Shown one piece after another: positions 27,328-37,824 of a stretch of 64,000 nt of DNA (within the stretch, counting starts at the first letter, position 1; each line of letters opens with the position of its first letter). A program made the translations under genes and the position numbers. Location: the NCBI RefSeq assembly GCF_003339525.1, contig NZ_CP031124.1:558001-622000 (forward strand). The letters run 5' to 3'. The DNA is from Ephemeroptericola cinctiostellae. GTDB lineage: Bacteria; Pseudomonadota; Gammaproteobacteria; Burkholderiales; Burkholderiaceae. The notes under the pieces were generated by a model. It was not told the origin of the DNA. It worked only from the letters and a program-made list of their open reading frames with translations, and did not search any database.

Positions 27328-30186
27328 TTAACCGCATGCACCGACATGACCACAGGCGGTGCAAAACTCACAGCCATCCTTTTTAATGACGGCGTGATTG
27401 CCGCATTCAGGGCAGGGTTTGCCAGCCATGGGGGCGACTTTTTCGACGCGCTCACTGAACAAATCGCCTTGTTCGGGCATCATCACGCCCATGTCCTCAA
27501 CTGGGTAACCTTCTTCTGTCAAAATGCCGAGCATGGCATAGCGGTGAATCACCAAGCGTGCCATGTAAGCGACGGTGGATGGCCAGCTTTGAGATTTTTC
27601 TTGACCTGGCACTCGGGCAAAGAAGTCACCTTGCGGTTCGGCATAGTTGATGAGTTTGCGCAGTTTCAAGCCAATCCATGCGGGGTCAATCACGCGCATG
27701 TCGTGCGAGAGCATTTTACATAAACCGTCAAGCTCACGTGGGTACGTGCCTGCCATCCACATGGAGTAAGGGCGGCGTGTGCCGTTGGGTAAGGTCAATT
27801 CTTTCACAAACAACACAAAATCATCGCCTGTTTGCGGATTGTTGATGTCCACTGACCAACTGATGGTGCCATCTGTACCTGATTTTGGCTCTTTGCGGGC
27901 AAACATGGCATCAAGCATTGGCGTGGGTTCGTTGTTGTCGGTTTCTGTCGCAGGCATTTGTGCAATGCGGTGACGCAATACTTTGGCAACAATCGCCGAG
28001 GCGCTGGAGGCATGAATATTTTCATCACCCAATTCAACCGAATAGCTGTGATCACCAAATGTACGTGCCAGTGAGTCCAGCTTCATGGTCAACCATGCTT
28101 TGTCTTGGCCGCGCATGTCAAGGGACAATGTTTTCGCAACCGCACCCAAGCCGCGTGGGTGGGCGCCGTTGACCCAGCATTCGAAAGGTTGTGATTCATT
28201 GTCCAAATGGCCGACGAACACGGCGAAGTCACCTTCGGCGTGTTCCACCATGTAGGTCCATGATGGGTTGCCGCCCAATGATTTGGGACGATGGGGGTAT
28301 TTCAAACTGGCCAAAGCGGGTGTTGGGGCGGTTTGCAAGCTGATGCGGCGATCGGCTTCGTTTTCCAGCGCTGTTAATGTGCCCGATAGGTCTTGTGGTG
28401 TTTCTTTTGAGGGCTCAACCGATAACACGGAACCGAGCACGCTGTTGGGGCGATAGGTGGTGATGCCTTTAAGGCCCGCTTTCCAAGCCGCCATATAGAG
28501 GTTTTCAAACTCAGCAAATGGGTAATCCACGGGCACATTCACGGTTTTTGAAATTGCAGTGTCGACAAAAGGGCCGACGGCCGTGCACATCAACATGTGA
28601 TCCTCTGCGCTCATTTCGAGTGCTGACACAAAATAATCGGGCAGGTTGTTGATGTCGCCACCCATCAAACGGTACATGCGGTAAGCATGGTCTTCGACTT
28701 GGTATTCTTGTTTTGAACCGTCTTGCATGCGTTTTTTGCGTGTGTAAAACCAGCTGAATGGCGGTTCAATGCCATTGGAGGCGTTGTCAGCAAAGGCCAG
28801 TGAAATCGTGCCTGTGGGGGCAATTGACAGCAAATGTGAATTGCGGATGCCGTGTTCGCGGATGCGCATTTTGATGGCATCGGGCAAGCGGCTTGCGCAG
28901 TGGGGTTCGGCGAGGTATTTGTCGGCATCGAACAGGGGGAATGACCCTTTGTCGATGGCGATGTCGACCGATGCGCTGTATGCCGAATCACGCATGGCTT
29001 CAGAAATGCTGGCGGCCATGCCGCGACCCTCAGGGCTGTTGTATTTGAGTTTCATCATGATCAGGGCATCGCCCAAACCTGTGAAGCCCAAACCGACGCG
29101 GCGCTTGTTTTGTGCTTCGCGTTGCTGCTCTTTCAAAGGCCATACGGTCAGATCCAGAACGTTGTCAAGCATGCGAATCGACAAGGCCACATTTGCAGCA
29201 AAGCCGTCAAAGTCAAAGCTGGGCTGCTCACCAAATGCATCGCGAACAAATTTACATAAATTAATTGAGCCCAAATCGCAACAACCGTAATCGGGCAAAG
29301 GTTGTTCGCCACATGGGTTGGTGGACTCGATGTCTTCGCAGTAGGACAGGTTGTTGTCGCGGTTGATTTTGCTCATGAACAACACGCCAGGTTCGGCATG
29401 ATCGTAAGTCGAGGCCATGATTTGTTGCCACAAATCCTTGGCGCGTACTTTGCGATAAACCCATTTGCCATCGGTGCGTTGATAAAACCCTTGAAAGGCG
29501 GCAGGGTCGGGCTTTTTCTCATGCACGAGTTCCCACTCGGTGTCATCTGCCACCGCTTGCATGAATGCATCGGATACGCCCACAGAGATGTTGAAATTGC
29601 GTAAATCACCCTCGTCTTTGGCGTGAATGAAGTCTTCAACATCGGGGTGGTCGCAATCGAGCACACCCATTTGCGCCCCGCGGCGCGCCCCCGCAGACTC
29701 GACCGTTTCGCATGAGCGGTCAAACACGCGCATGTAGGACACAGGGCCTGATGCCAAGCTGTTTGTGCCTTTCACCGCCGCGCCTTTGGGGCGTATTTTT
29801 GAAAAATTGTAACCGACACCACCCCCGCGACGCATGGTTTCAGCGGCTTGCAGTAATGCAGAATAAATGCCTGGTTTGCCATCGTCTCCCACTTCTGATA
29901 CCGAGTCGCCCACGGGCTGCACAAAACAGTTGATGAGTGTGGCGCGCAAGTCGGTGCCTGCGGCTGAATTGATGCGCCCACCAGGGATAAAGCCACCGTC
30001 CAGTGTTTTGAAAAATGCATCGGCAAATCGATCGACATCTGCGGGTTGTTCGCATTGCGCCAGTGCGCGGGCGACGCGGCGGCGCACATCGTCTACATTG
30101 CGTTCATCGCCCTTGGCATATTTTTCGAGCAAGACTTCACGGCAGATGTCTTGTTCAGTCAGGGCGGCGATGTTTTCATTTTTCAC
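27328..30186 (-). CDS. nrdJ: Adenosylcobalamin-dependent class II ribonucleotide reductase
   Basis: NrdJ reduces ribonucleotides to deoxyribonucleotides using a radical from adenosylcobalamin, with or without oxygen. The 952-residue protein has the N-terminal [11 protein letters not shown] with an active-site Cys, the triad region [24 protein letters not shown], the phosphate loop [10 protein letters not shown], and two C-terminal repeats typical of NrdJ. It ends in a Cys-rich tail ([25 protein letters not shown]) that probably binds zinc and relays electrons. I chose GTG 30186 because AGGAG lies eight bases upstream; the longer frame to 30258 has no such site. It is alone in its transcription unit, and no class I or III reductase lies in the window. 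Confidence 0.95.
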   Translation of the reverse strand: MKNENIAALTEQDICREVLLEKYAKGDERNVDDVRRRVARALAQCEQPADVDRFADAFFKTLDGGFIPGGRINSAAGTDLRATLINCFVQPVGDSVSEVGDDGKPGIYSALLQAAETMRRGGGVGYNFSKIRPKGAAVKGTNSLASGPVSYMRVFDRSCETVESAGARRGAQMGVLDCDHPDVEDFIHAKDEGDLRNFNISVGVSDAFMQAVADDTEWELVHEKKPDPAAFQGFYQRTDGKWVYRKVRAKDLWQQIMASTYDHAEPGVLFMSKINRDNNLSYCEDIESTNPCGEQPLPDYGCCDLGSINLCKFVRDAFGEQPSFDFDGFAANVALSIRMLDNVLDLTVWPLKEQQREAQNKRRVGLGFTGLGDALIMMKLKYNSPEGRGMAASISEAMRDSAYSASVDIAIDKGSFPLFDADKYLAEPHCASRLPDAIKMRIREHGIRNSHLLSIAPTGTISLAFADNASNGIEPPFSWFYTRKKRMQDGSKQEYQVEDHAYRMYRLMGGDINNLPDYFVSALEMSAEDHMLMCTAVGPFVDTAISKTVNVPVDYPFAEFENLYMAAWKAGLKGITTYRPNSVLGSVLSVEPSKETPQDLSGTLTALENEADRRISLQTAPTPALASLKYPHRPKSLGGNPSWTYMVEHAEGDFAVFVGHLDNESQPFECWVNGAHPRGLGAVAKTLSLDMRGQDKAWLTMKLDSLARTFGDHSYSVELGDENIHASSASAIVAKVLRHRIAQMPATETDNNEPTPMLDAMFARKEPKSGTDGTISWSVDINNPQTGDDFVLFVKELTLPNGTRRPYSMWMAGTYPRELDGLCKMLSHDMRVIDPAWIGLKLRKLINYAEPQGDFFARVPGQEKSQSWPSTVAYMARLVIHRYAMLGILTEEGYPVEDMGVMMPEQGDLFSERVEKVAPMAGKPCPECGNHAVIKKDGCEFCTACGHVGACG

Positions 30187-30636
30187 GTTGGGACTCCTGC
30201 AAGCTAATGTGTGGTGTTTATTGGAATGTGTTGGGTGCAGTCGAATGCGGGTGATCACACAGTAAAATCTTGTTTTGCATTGGTTACAATCATGAGAGGC
30301 TTTGGTTTTGGCTGCTTCGCTCGTGTTGCGAGTTTGGCCTACACTTAAACTTCATTTTGAGCCCGGATGTTCATAAAGTGTAAAGACATCAATCAAAACG
30401 CCAATGAGCAGATTGAATGCTTGTGACTTTGTTATATGGGTTCGAGTTCTTGTATGTGAGATTGCATTCTATGTGTCGAGCACTTTTTACATGATACCTA
30501 ACTTTTACTTTTTGCGTGGCTTTGTCCGTGTTATTTACGGCACAACATCTATCTTAATATGTCTTTATAAACAATGGCTTGTGGGTTTTGTGGGTTTGCT
30601 GAGGGAGGTTTTTTATTTGCTGCACGGCACAAAAAA
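30187..30636. other. Intergenic region upstream of nrdJ
   Basis: About 450 bases between nrdJ and the secA terminator. One forward frame (30404-30661) exists but has skewed composition, no family resemblance and runs through the terminator, so it is not called. I looked for a B12 riboswitch and NrdR boxes and saw neither. The nrdJ promoter is presumably here. Confidence 0.45.
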
Positions 30637-30659
30637 ATCCGCTCGATGCCGAGCGGATT
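30637..30659 (-). terminator. Terminator after secA
   Basis: A 10 bp stem (AATCCGCTCG / CGAGCGGATT) with a short loop; seven T residues follow on the reverse strand, 27 bases past the secA stop. Confidence 0.88.
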
Positions 30660-30685
30660 GAAGTGCGTTTGAGTGGTTTGAGGTT

Positions 30686-33475
30686 TTAGGCCAGTCGCCC
30701 ATGGCATTGTTTGTATTTTTTGCCGCTGCCGCATGGACATGGGTCATTGCGACCAATGCGCGGGTGATCACTTTCCGTTTCGCCAAATGCGGTGGCAAGG
30801 AATTTTTGTTCAAATTCGACATCGAGCGGTTCTTCCATTTGGGCATGGTTCACTTCTGCTGCATGCGCGCTGCTGTGTTGAAAATTCAAATGTGCCTGTT
30901 TTTCTTCCTCTTGGTGCAGGATGTGTTGTTCGGCTTCTTCCAGTTGTTCTTGTGCCTGTACTTGAACATTCATCAGCATGCCTGTGACATTGCCTTTGAT
31001 GCGTTCAAGCATGAGGCTGAACAGGTCAAATGATTCTCGCTTGTACTCTTGCTTTGGGTTTTTCTGGGCGTAGCTGCGCAAATGAATGCCTTGACGCAAG
31101 TGATCCAATGCGGCGAGGTGTTCACGCCATTGTTGATCCATGGATTGCAACATCAGCACACGTTCAAAGTTGTGGAAGCCTTCTGCACCCACAGCATCAA
31201 TTTTTGCTTGATAGGTGGTGGTGGCAATCTCTTGAACATGCTTGACTAAGTCGTCTGGTGTTGCTGTTGTGTGGGCTTTCATCCAGTCGCCTACGGGCAC
31301 ATTCAGCGACCATTCGTCTTGCAAATGTTTTTCGAGTTCGGGGAGCAACCATTGTTCTTCGGTGACGCCATTGGGTACGTACTGATAAACGACTTCGGCC
31401 AATACGTCATCACGCATGGCGCCGACGGTTTCAATGATTTCACCATCGTCCAGCAATGTGTTGCGCTGTGCGTACATCACGCGACGTTGGTCATTGGCGA
31501 CGTCGTCGTACTCGAGTAATTGTTTGCGCACATCGAAGTTGCGTGCTTCGACTTTACGTTGGGCTGATTCAATTGAACGAGAAACCATGCCCGATTCAAT
31601 CGCCTCGCCTTGAGGGATTTTCAGGCGATCCATCATTGATTTCAGGCGTTCGCCTGCAAAAATACGCAACAATTGATCGTCCATTGACAAGTAAAAACGC
31701 GATGAACCTGGATCGCCCTGGCGACCCGCGCGACCCCGCAATTGGTTGTCAATGCGGCGTGATTCGTGGCGTTCTGTGCCAATGATGTGCAAACCACCTG
31801 CAGCCAATACTTGCTCATGCAAGGCGGGATGCTCATCTTTAAGCTGTTTAATGCGTGCTTGTTTGTCCTCATCGCTGAGGGAGGTGTCGGCCATGATGAA
31901 CTGAGATTGAATGTCAACGTTGCCACCCAACACGATGTCCGTCCCGCGACCCGCCATATTGGTGGCAATGGTGACCACGCCGGGGCGACCCGCTTGTGAC
32001 ACAATTAAAGCCTCGCGTTCGTGCTGTTTGGCATTCAACACACTGTGTGGAATGCTTTGTTGATTCAGCAAGGCGGATAAATGTTCTGACAGTTCGATCG
32101 AGGCCGTGCCCACCAAGGCGGGTTGGCCGCGTTCGATGCAATCTTTGATGTCGTTGATGACCGCTGCGTGCTTTTCTTCAGCCGAACGGAAAATTAAATC
32201 TTGCTTGTCCAAACGTTGGATTTTACGATGGGTGGGGATGACAACGGTTTCCAAGCCGTAAATTTGTTGAAATTCATAGGCTTCGGTGTCCGCTGTGCCC
32301 GTCATCCCCGCCAATTTTTCGTACATGCGGAAGAAATTTTGGAATGTGATCGAGGCCAGTGTGACCGATTCGGATTGAATTTGCACGCCCTCTTTGGCTT
32401 CAACCGCTTGGTGCAGGCCTTCTGACCAACGACGGCCTTCCATCAAGCGACCCGTGTGTTCATCCACGATGACCACTTCATCGTTTTGCACCACGTAGTC
32501 TTTGTCGCGGGTGAACAGCGCATGCGCTCGCAAAGAAGCGTACAGATAGTGTACCAAGGTGATGTGCTGTGGGTCGTACAGGCTTGCATTCGCCGGCATC
32601 AAACCCATTTGTTCTAAAATGTGCTCAACTTTTTCATGACCCGCTTCGGACAGGTGGATTTGGCGTGATTTCTCATCCACATAGTAATCGCCTTCCGGTT
32701 CAGGCTCGTCGGCTTTTGGCTCGGTGGCTTGGCGCATCAACATGGGTGGCACGGTGTTGAGCTTGGTGTACAGCTCCGTGTTGTCGTCAGCTGTGCCTGA
32801 AATGATCAAAGGCGTGCGCGCTTCATCGATTAAAATCGAGTCCACCTCATCGACAATGGCGTAGTGTAAAGGGCGCTGAACGCGCTCTTCCGATTGATAC
32901 ACCAAGTTGTCGCGTAAATAGTCGAAACCAAATTCGTTGTTGGTGCCATAGGTGATGTCGGCTTGGTACGCTGCGATTTTATCTTCACGTTCCATGCCGG
33001 ACAGGTTGATGCCGACCGACAAGCCGAGAAAGTTGTACAGCTTGCCCATCCATTGTGCATCACGACGAGCGAGGTAGTCGTTGACGGTCACAACGTGCAC
33101 ACCTTTGCCCGTGATCGCGTTTAAATACACCGCCAATGTGCCCATCAACGTTTTACCTTCACCCGTACGCATTTCTGCAATTTTACCTTCGTGTAAGACC
33201 AAGCCGCCAATCAGCTGAACGTCGAAATGGCGCATGCCCAAAGCACGGCGAGCGCCTTCGCGCACCACTGCAAAAGCTTCTGATTGCAAGGCATCGAGTG
33301 ATTCGCCATCTTGGAAGCGTTGTTTGAAGGCTTCGGTTTTCGCCCGCAACTCATCGTCAGACAATGCAGCAAGCGACTCTTCAATCGCATTGACACGCTT
33401 CACGCTGCGGCGATAGCCTTTGAGCAAGCGCTCATTGCGTGAGCCAAAAATTTTCTTTAATATTCCGCTGACCAT
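30686..33475 (-). CDS. secA: Protein translocase ATPase SecA
   Basis: SecA drives preproteins through SecYEG. The 929-residue protein has Walker A in [11 protein letters not shown] (about residue 100), the DEAD-like Walker [14 protein letters not shown], the preprotein cross-linking domain, the motif [13 protein letters not shown], the helical scaffold, and the C-terminal SEC-C zinc motif [14 protein letters not shown] that binds SecB and lipids. The ATG is preceded by AGGA. It is divergent from a DciA-like gene, with about 120 bases between. Confidence 0.98.
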   Translation of the reverse strand: MVSGILKKIFGSRNERLLKGYRRSVKRVNAIEESLAALSDDELRAKTEAFKQRFQDGESLDALQSEAFAVVREGARRALGMRHFDVQLIGGLVLHEGKIAEMRTGEGKTLMGTLAVYLNAITGKGVHVVTVNDYLARRDAQWMGKLYNFLGLSVGINLSGMEREDKIAAYQADITYGTNNEFGFDYLRDNLVYQSEERVQRPLHYAIVDEVDSILIDEARTPLIISGTADDNTELYTKLNTVPPMLMRQATEPKADEPEPEGDYYVDEKSRQIHLSEAGHEKVEHILEQMGLMPANASLYDPQHITLVHYLYASLRAHALFTRDKDYVVQNDEVVIVDEHTGRLMEGRRWSEGLHQAVEAKEGVQIQSESVTLASITFQNFFRMYEKLAGMTGTADTEAYEFQQIYGLETVVIPTHRKIQRLDKQDLIFRSAEEKHAAVINDIKDCIERGQPALVGTASIELSEHLSALLNQQSIPHSVLNAKQHEREALIVSQAGRPGVVTIATNMAGRGTDIVLGGNVDIQSQFIMADTSLSDEDKQARIKQLKDEHPALHEQVLAAGGLHIIGTERHESRRIDNQLRGRAGRQGDPGSSRFYLSMDDQLLRIFAGERLKSMMDRLKIPQGEAIESGMVSRSIESAQRKVEARNFDVRKQLLEYDDVANDQRRVMYAQRNTLLDDGEIIETVGAMRDDVLAEVVYQYVPNGVTEEQWLLPELEKHLQDEWSLNVPVGDWMKAHTTATPDDLVKHVQEIATTTYQAKIDAVGAEGFHNFERVLMLQSMDQQWREHLAALDHLRQGIHLRSYAQKNPKQEYKRESFDLFSLMLERIKGNVTGMLMNVQVQAQEQLEEAEQHILHQEEEKQAHLNFQHSSAHAAEVNHAQMEEPLDVEFEQKFLATAFGETESDHPRIGRNDPCPCGSGKKYKQCHGRLA

Positions 33476-33596
33476 GGTGCTTTTGTCCTAAAATGATATG
33501 GGTTGTGCGATGGCACATTTCTTTTGCTCAATGTTACGCACAATAACGTTCTATTTTACCATGCCGTTTACAGAATCGGCGCAAAACTGGCGGTTC

Positions 33597-34097
33597 ATGA
33601 TGTCTCTCTACTCAAAATCCAAATATCGCCCACCCGGCCTTTGGCGCGTCAACGACACATGGTTGCAAACATCTCATCTGGCACAAACATTGCCTCGCCT
33701 CGAAAAAAATGCGCATTTATCGATCGCGATCAAAGCCTTGATGCCCGATACGCTTAAAACGGGGTGGACTGCATTCTTGAGTGAGCACACGCTCACGCTT
33801 AAAGTGCCTCATAATGCATTGGCGACCAAAATCAAACAAATTGCACCATTGATCCTCGATGGTTTGAACATGACGGGCTGGACTGTACACCATATGGAGG
33901 TCAAGGTCAGTCATTTCAACCGCCCTGTGTGGTTAAACTCACCCAAGCCAGTGGAGACGCCAAAACAAAGCCGAATATTGAGTGCGGTCAGTGCCAGTCA
34001 CCTCGCTTGTTCTGTGTCTCATTTACCCGACGATTCGCCGATTAAAGAGGCGATGGTGCGGATGTTGCGCAATCATGCGCATCGAAAACCCAGCTGA
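33597..34097 (+). CDS. DUF721/DciA-like protein
   Basis: About 166 residues resembling DUF721. Proteins of this family (DciA) assist loading of the replicative helicase DnaB in bacteria that lack DnaC. Seen is the beta-rich segment FLSEHTLTLKVPHNALATKIKQIAPLILDGL (about 55-90), the usual core, and a weakly conserved C-terminal part. The family is often divergent from or next to secA, as here. The start is uncertain: 33597 and 33600 follow a GGCGG-like site, while ATG 33561 gives 12 more residues. The family call is moderate because the domain is short and degenerate. Confidence 0.68.
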   Translation: MMSLYSKSKYRPPGLWRVNDTWLQTSHLAQTLPRLEKNAHLSIAIKALMPDTLKTGWTAFLSEHTLTLKVPHNALATKIKQIAPLILDGLNMTGWTVHHMEVKVSHFNRPVWLNSPKPVETPKQSRILSAVSASHLACSVSHLPDDSPIKEAMVRMLRNHAHRKPS

Positions 34098-34170
34098 TCG
34101 TGTTGACGTATTGATTATTTGGCATTGCACATGAGGTGTGGATGGGGGCGGTGCGCATGTGACGGCATGC

Positions 34171-34206
34171 AAACAAAACGACAAGCCAAGGCTTGTCGTT
34201 TTGTTT
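34171..34206. terminator. Bidirectional terminator between the DciA-like gene and pyk
   Basis: A perfect 17 bp inverted repeat (AAACAAAACGACAAGCC / GGCTTGTCGTTTTGTTT) with a 2-base centre. It lies between convergent genes and has T-rich arms on both strands. Confidence 0.88.
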
Positions 34207-34316
34207 GTGGTTGCGTTGCTTGTGAATCTACTGCGTGCTTATACAACTCTTGTAAAAATAATGATGTGCCCATCCCTTGTGCTGGCCGCCCGCAGGATTG
34301 ACCACAGGCTGCTCGG

Positions 34317-35741
34317 TTAACCACCAATGCGGCGAATGCGCATGGTGTCGGATGCACCGACTTTGCCCATGTTGGAACCATAAGTGATGACGGCTGTGTC
34401 ACCTTGCTTGAGCACACCTTGTTTGATTAAGGTCGATTCAATCAATGTGGTGGCTTTTTCGTGGGTCATGTCTTGATCGGGTAAAGGCATGACATTGACT
34501 TCGCGGAACAGGCTCAAGCGACGCAAGGTATGAACATTGCGACTGAATGCATAAATTGGCACGCCGCTGTTGAAGCGAGACATCCACAAAGGGGTGGAAC
34601 CTGATTCAGTCAAAACGATGATGGCATTGGCCTTCAAATGATAGGCGGTGAAAATCGCCGCCATGGCCACTGATTGATCAATCCGACCAAATGTCATGTT
34701 CATCATCTCTTGATCAAGTGTGATCGGCGCGAACAATGCCGCTTCTTCACAAACCTGTGCCATGACTCGCACTGTTTCGACTGGAAACGAACCAGATGCC
34801 GTTTCTGCCGACAACATCACCGCATCTGTGCCATCCAATACCGCATTCGCGACGTCTGAGACCTCCGCTCGAGTCGGCACATGGCTGGAAATCATGGATT
34901 CCATCATTTGCGTGGCCGTGATGGTGAGTTTGTTTTTCTCACGCGCCATGCGGATCATTTTCTTTTGTAAAGCGGGGACTTTGGCGTCGCCCACTTCAAC
35001 CGCCAAATCGCCACGCGCGACCATGATGCCATCGGATGCATCTAAAATTTCTGCGAGGTTGGGGATGGCTTCAGCACGTTCAATTTTGGCAATCATTTGT
35101 GCGTTTTTGCCACCTGCATTGCGCATCAATTCACGCGCCATGTACATGTCCGCCGCATTTTTTGGAAACGAAATGGCGAGGTAATCGGCTTCGAAAGCCG
35201 CCGCCGTGATGAGGTCGGCACAGTCTTTGCTGGTCAAAGCTGCTGCGGACAGGCCGCCGCCCAATTTGTTGATGCCTTTGCGGTTTGATAAAACACCGCC
35301 TTGCTCAACCACGCAACGCAAGCTGTCTGAGGTTTTTAAGATGACTTTGACGCGGATTTTGCCATCATCCAACAACAACACGTCGTTTTTCTCAACATCT
35401 TTGATGAGCTCTGGAAAGTCAAGACCGACACGGTTCACATCACCCAAGGTGGCTGCATCGGTATCAAATACAAATTCAGCGCCATTCTCGAGAATGACTT
35501 TGCCTTCGGCGAATTGGGCGATGCGGATTTTTGGACCTTGTAGATCAGCCAAGACGCCAATGTGGACGCCCATTTCAAGGGCAATTTTACGTACGCTGAC
35601 CACGCGGTCAATGTGATCTTGGGCGGTGCCATGTGAAAAGTTAATGCGCACAACATTAACGCCCGCTTTAATCATTTCTCGTAATACGTTTTCATCAGAT
35701 GATGCGGGGCCAAGTGTGGCAACAATTTTGGTGTCTCTCAT
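34317..35741 (-). CDS. pyk: Pyruvate kinase
   Basis: It makes pyruvate and ATP from phosphoenolpyruvate and ADP in the last step of glycolysis. The 474-residue length is standard. Seen are TKIVATLGPASSD at the N-terminus, NFSHG, LADLQGPKIRI, the catalytic signature MIAKIERAEAIPNL with active-site Lys, MVARGDLAVE, ATQMMESMI and the allosteric C-terminal domain (VLTESGSTPLWMSRF, AVITYGSN). It is a single-gene unit. Confidence 0.97.
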   Translation of the reverse strand: MRDTKIVATLGPASSDENVLREMIKAGVNVVRINFSHGTAQDHIDRVVSVRKIALEMGVHIGVLADLQGPKIRIAQFAEGKVILENGAEFVFDTDAATLGDVNRVGLDFPELIKDVEKNDVLLLDDGKIRVKVILKTSDSLRCVVEQGGVLSNRKGINKLGGGLSAAALTSKDCADLITAAAFEADYLAISFPKNAADMYMARELMRNAGGKNAQMIAKIERAEAIPNLAEILDASDGIMVARGDLAVEVGDAKVPALQKKMIRMAREKNKLTITATQMMESMISSHVPTRAEVSDVANAVLDGTDAVMLSAETASGSFPVETVRVMAQVCEEAALFAPITLDQEMMNMTFGRIDQSVAMAAIFTAYHLKANAIIVLTESGSTPLWMSRFNSGVPIYAFSRNVHTLRRLSLFREVNVMPLPDQDMTHEKATTLIESTLIKQGVLKQGDTAVITYGSNMGKVGASDTMRIRRIGG

Positions 35742-35969
35742 AGTCTCTTCTTTTTTTATGATGTGCGATGTGTGATCGCCTGAAAGTCAGTTCAGTGGCT
35801 GATTAGTTTTGTGTAAGAATGCGCCCTTTTTTCTCGAAAATCAAGAAGAATTGTACTGAAGTTACCGAAATGATTTTTTTATTTGTTGTTTTATTACATG
35901 TTCGATGGGCGAATCAAAACCACCGAGTGCATCCATGTTGTCATGGGTGCGGCTCGGTATGGTGAGGCT

Positions 35970-36404
35970 TTATTGCCCCAAAGGACGGACCTCTGCGGTG
36001 ACTTGTATTTTTTTAGTGTGCCCGTGTTGCACCACGGTCAACACCAATGGAATGCGGTCGCCTGCTTGTAAACTGTGTTGCAATCCCATCAGCATGATGT
36101 GTGTGCTGCCGGGTTTGAAAGTGAAGCTGCCCGCCGCAGGGATGGTCACTGCGGTGGTTGCTGACATCTGCATCATACCGTTTTTTTCGATCATGGTGTG
36201 CAGCTGTGCCTCTTGAGCCGCGTTGGTGCTGACCGCAATCACACGCGCCTCTTGCGCGCTGTCATTGTGCAGGGTCATGAATGCACCACCCATGGTTTGA
36301 CCCGTTACGGTGGCGCGCACCCACGGTTCAGTGACGGTGATTTTCGCATAAGTGTTCAAACTCATGGCGGTTAAAGCGAAGGCGATGATGTGTTTGATGT
36401 TCAT
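35970..36404 (-). CDS. Periplasmic copper chaperone PCu(A)C
   Basis: A 144-residue exported cupredoxin-like chaperone. The signal peptide covers about residues 1-20 (ending LNTYA). The copper site is complete: His69, ten residues, Met80, 21 residues, His102, one residue, Met104, which is the family pattern HX10MX21HXM. Such proteins hand Cu(I) to the Cu(A) site of cytochrome oxidase in the periplasm. It follows ycnI and a DUF2946 gene on the same strand with gaps of about 150 and 240 bases, a frequent copper-associated grouping. Confidence 0.93.
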   Translation of the reverse strand: MNIKHIIAFALTAMSLNTYAKITVTEPWVRATVTGQTMGGAFMTLHNDSAQEARVIAVSTNAAQEAQLHTMIEKNGMMQMSATTAVTIPAAGSFTFKPGSTHIMLMGLQHSLQAGDRIPLVLTVVQHGHTKKIQVTAEVRPLGQ

Positions 36405-36551
36405 TTGATTCCTTTAGGAGGGGGCGTAATGGATTGCTGTGTATTTGTATCACGTGGACAGCGTTTGCGCTTGAATAATGTGCTTAAATGAGAAAAATGG
36501 CAACGCAAGGTGCTCCGTTGCGTTGCCTGACTGTGTTGCTGACCTTTTCGT

Positions 36552-37082
36552 TTAGTGGTGATGCGCTTCTGATGCCGTTGCTGCGGGTTCAATCACGTGT
36601 AACGAGGCCGCAGGGTGTGCATCATCGTGTGACAGACCATTCCAATGTGTCACGGTACTACCACAAGATTGGTCGACATCAAAATACAGCACGCCTGCTT
36701 GTGAGGCGACCTTGGCTTGAAACACAAACTCATCGTAAAAAGTGCTTGGCAGTGAACCGTTTGACCACGTCAGTGCGTTGACATCTTCGGTCACTGCTGT
36801 GCCGTGACTCTCGTAAGGCGTCTTCAATTTGGCACTCAGGATCGAGGTGCTCCAGCCCGATTTGGGCATTGGTTTTGCACCTTGAATGCCTTCTGGGATG
36901 TGAATCGTTACTGTATCTGTTGCTAAGGTGCCACAGCCGTGCGGCACTTTGAGGGCAAAGCGTTTGTAGCTGCCTTGAGTGGCTTGATCGTTGTCAAAGC
37001 CAACGTGGGCTTGACTGCTGACCGCAAATAAGCTGAGACTGAGGGCGAGGCTGAGGGTGATGGCTTTAAAAGTAATGTTCAT
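36552..37082 (-). CDS. YcnI/DUF1775-family copper-binding protein
   Basis: A 176-residue exported protein. The signal peptide ends at SSQA, and the mature protein starts with His (HVGFDNDQA), which forms the copper site of YcnI proteins together with conserved Glu/Trp. The DUF1775 body shows YKRFALKVPHGCGTLATDTVTIHIPEG and FYDEFVFQAKV. The C-terminus ends HHH, which may also bind metal. Family members bind Cu(II) in the periplasm and associate with copper import or delivery. It lies upstream of the PCu(A)C gene. Confidence 0.9.
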   Translation of the reverse strand: MNITFKAITLSLALSLSLFAVSSQAHVGFDNDQATQGSYKRFALKVPHGCGTLATDTVTIHIPEGIQGAKPMPKSGWSTSILSAKLKTPYESHGTAVTEDVNALTWSNGSLPSTFYDEFVFQAKVASQAGVLYFDVDQSCGSTVTHWNGLSHDDAHPAASLHVIEPAATASEAHHH

Positions 37083-37322
37083 GGTTTTTCAAATATAAAG
37101 AGTCATAAAGTGTATGCGCACGTTGTCGCCCGACAGGCCGATTCAATGGGTGGCATGTGGTTGGGGCGAGTACGGGCTGGGATGTGGTGCGTTGAATCCA
37201 CTGTATTTCATTCAATGACAGCGGGTTCAATGACGCACTAGACGTGACAGCCGAATGCGCTCAAGCACTTATGCGGACATCGCAAGTGCTTTTTTGAGCG
37301 CTAGAAGCGGCTAAACACGCAA

Positions 37323-37787
37323 TTAAATGGCTTGGGGGTGCAACGTTGGAGGGGCACGAGGGCAAGCCCAGTGCCAGAGTGTGGTTGTGGCGCGAAAGAA
37401 CGGTGCATAGGCTGTGCGAAGGATGTGGGAAAGACTGGGTGTGAAAAAGGCGCAGAGTACAAGGATGGCCAATGCAGGCAAAGCGAACAAGCACCACGGA
37501 CAATGCGGCTTGGCATGCCCATTGTGGATGGGGGCATCTATTGCCTCAATGGTGCCCGCCACCTCCATCGCGCCCGTTGCAAACGATGTGGCTTGATGGG
37601 CGATACTGGCGGGCGTGTGCGCTTGATCGCTGACCCACACCGTTTTAAATCCAGTGGTTGTACACAACTCCGTCCAGTGTCCAGCGGGGTTTTGTTTCAA
37701 GTGCGCAGGCAATACGGCCGACCATAACAAAAAGGTCAGCAATAGGGCATTGAGCGCAGATGAAAGGGAAAAACGTCGGAATGGCAC
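37323..37787 (-). CDS. DUF2946-family membrane protein
   Basis: About 154 residues, resembling DUF2946. The N-terminal helix SSALNALLLTFLLWSAVLP may be a signal anchor. The family HxxxC-CPWC region appears as GHAKPHCPWCLFALPALAILVL, with a second helix. Such proteins often lie beside copper or TonB genes and their function is unproved. I chose GTG 37787, with AGGGG 11 bases upstream, because the alternative ATG at 37847 overlaps the end of metH2 and adds 20 non-family residues; the start is uncertain. It is downstream of metH2 and upstream of ycnI. Confidence 0.75.
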   Translation of the reverse strand: MPFRRFSLSSALNALLLTFLLWSAVLPAHLKQNPAGHWTELCTTTGFKTVWVSDQAHTPASIAHQATSFATGAMEVAGTIEAIDAPIHNGHAKPHCPWCLFALPALAILVLCAFFTPSLSHILRTAYAPFFRATTTLWHWACPRAPPTLHPQAI

Positions 37788-37824
37788 AATAAAAAATACC
37801 CCTGTGGAAAACAGGGATATTGTA

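Noticed and set aside
30187..30636. Possible cobalamin riboswitch or NrdR boxes upstream of nrdJ
   Set aside because: The B12-box consensus and NrdR palindromes were looked for on the nrdJ strand and not found.
30404..30661. Forward 85-residue frame
   Set aside because: No ribosome binding site, odd composition, and it runs through the secA terminator hairpin.
36401..36592. Reverse 63-residue frame rich in Gln, Lys and Arg
   Set aside because: Overlaps the end of ycnI, has no ribosome binding site and looks like a chance frame.
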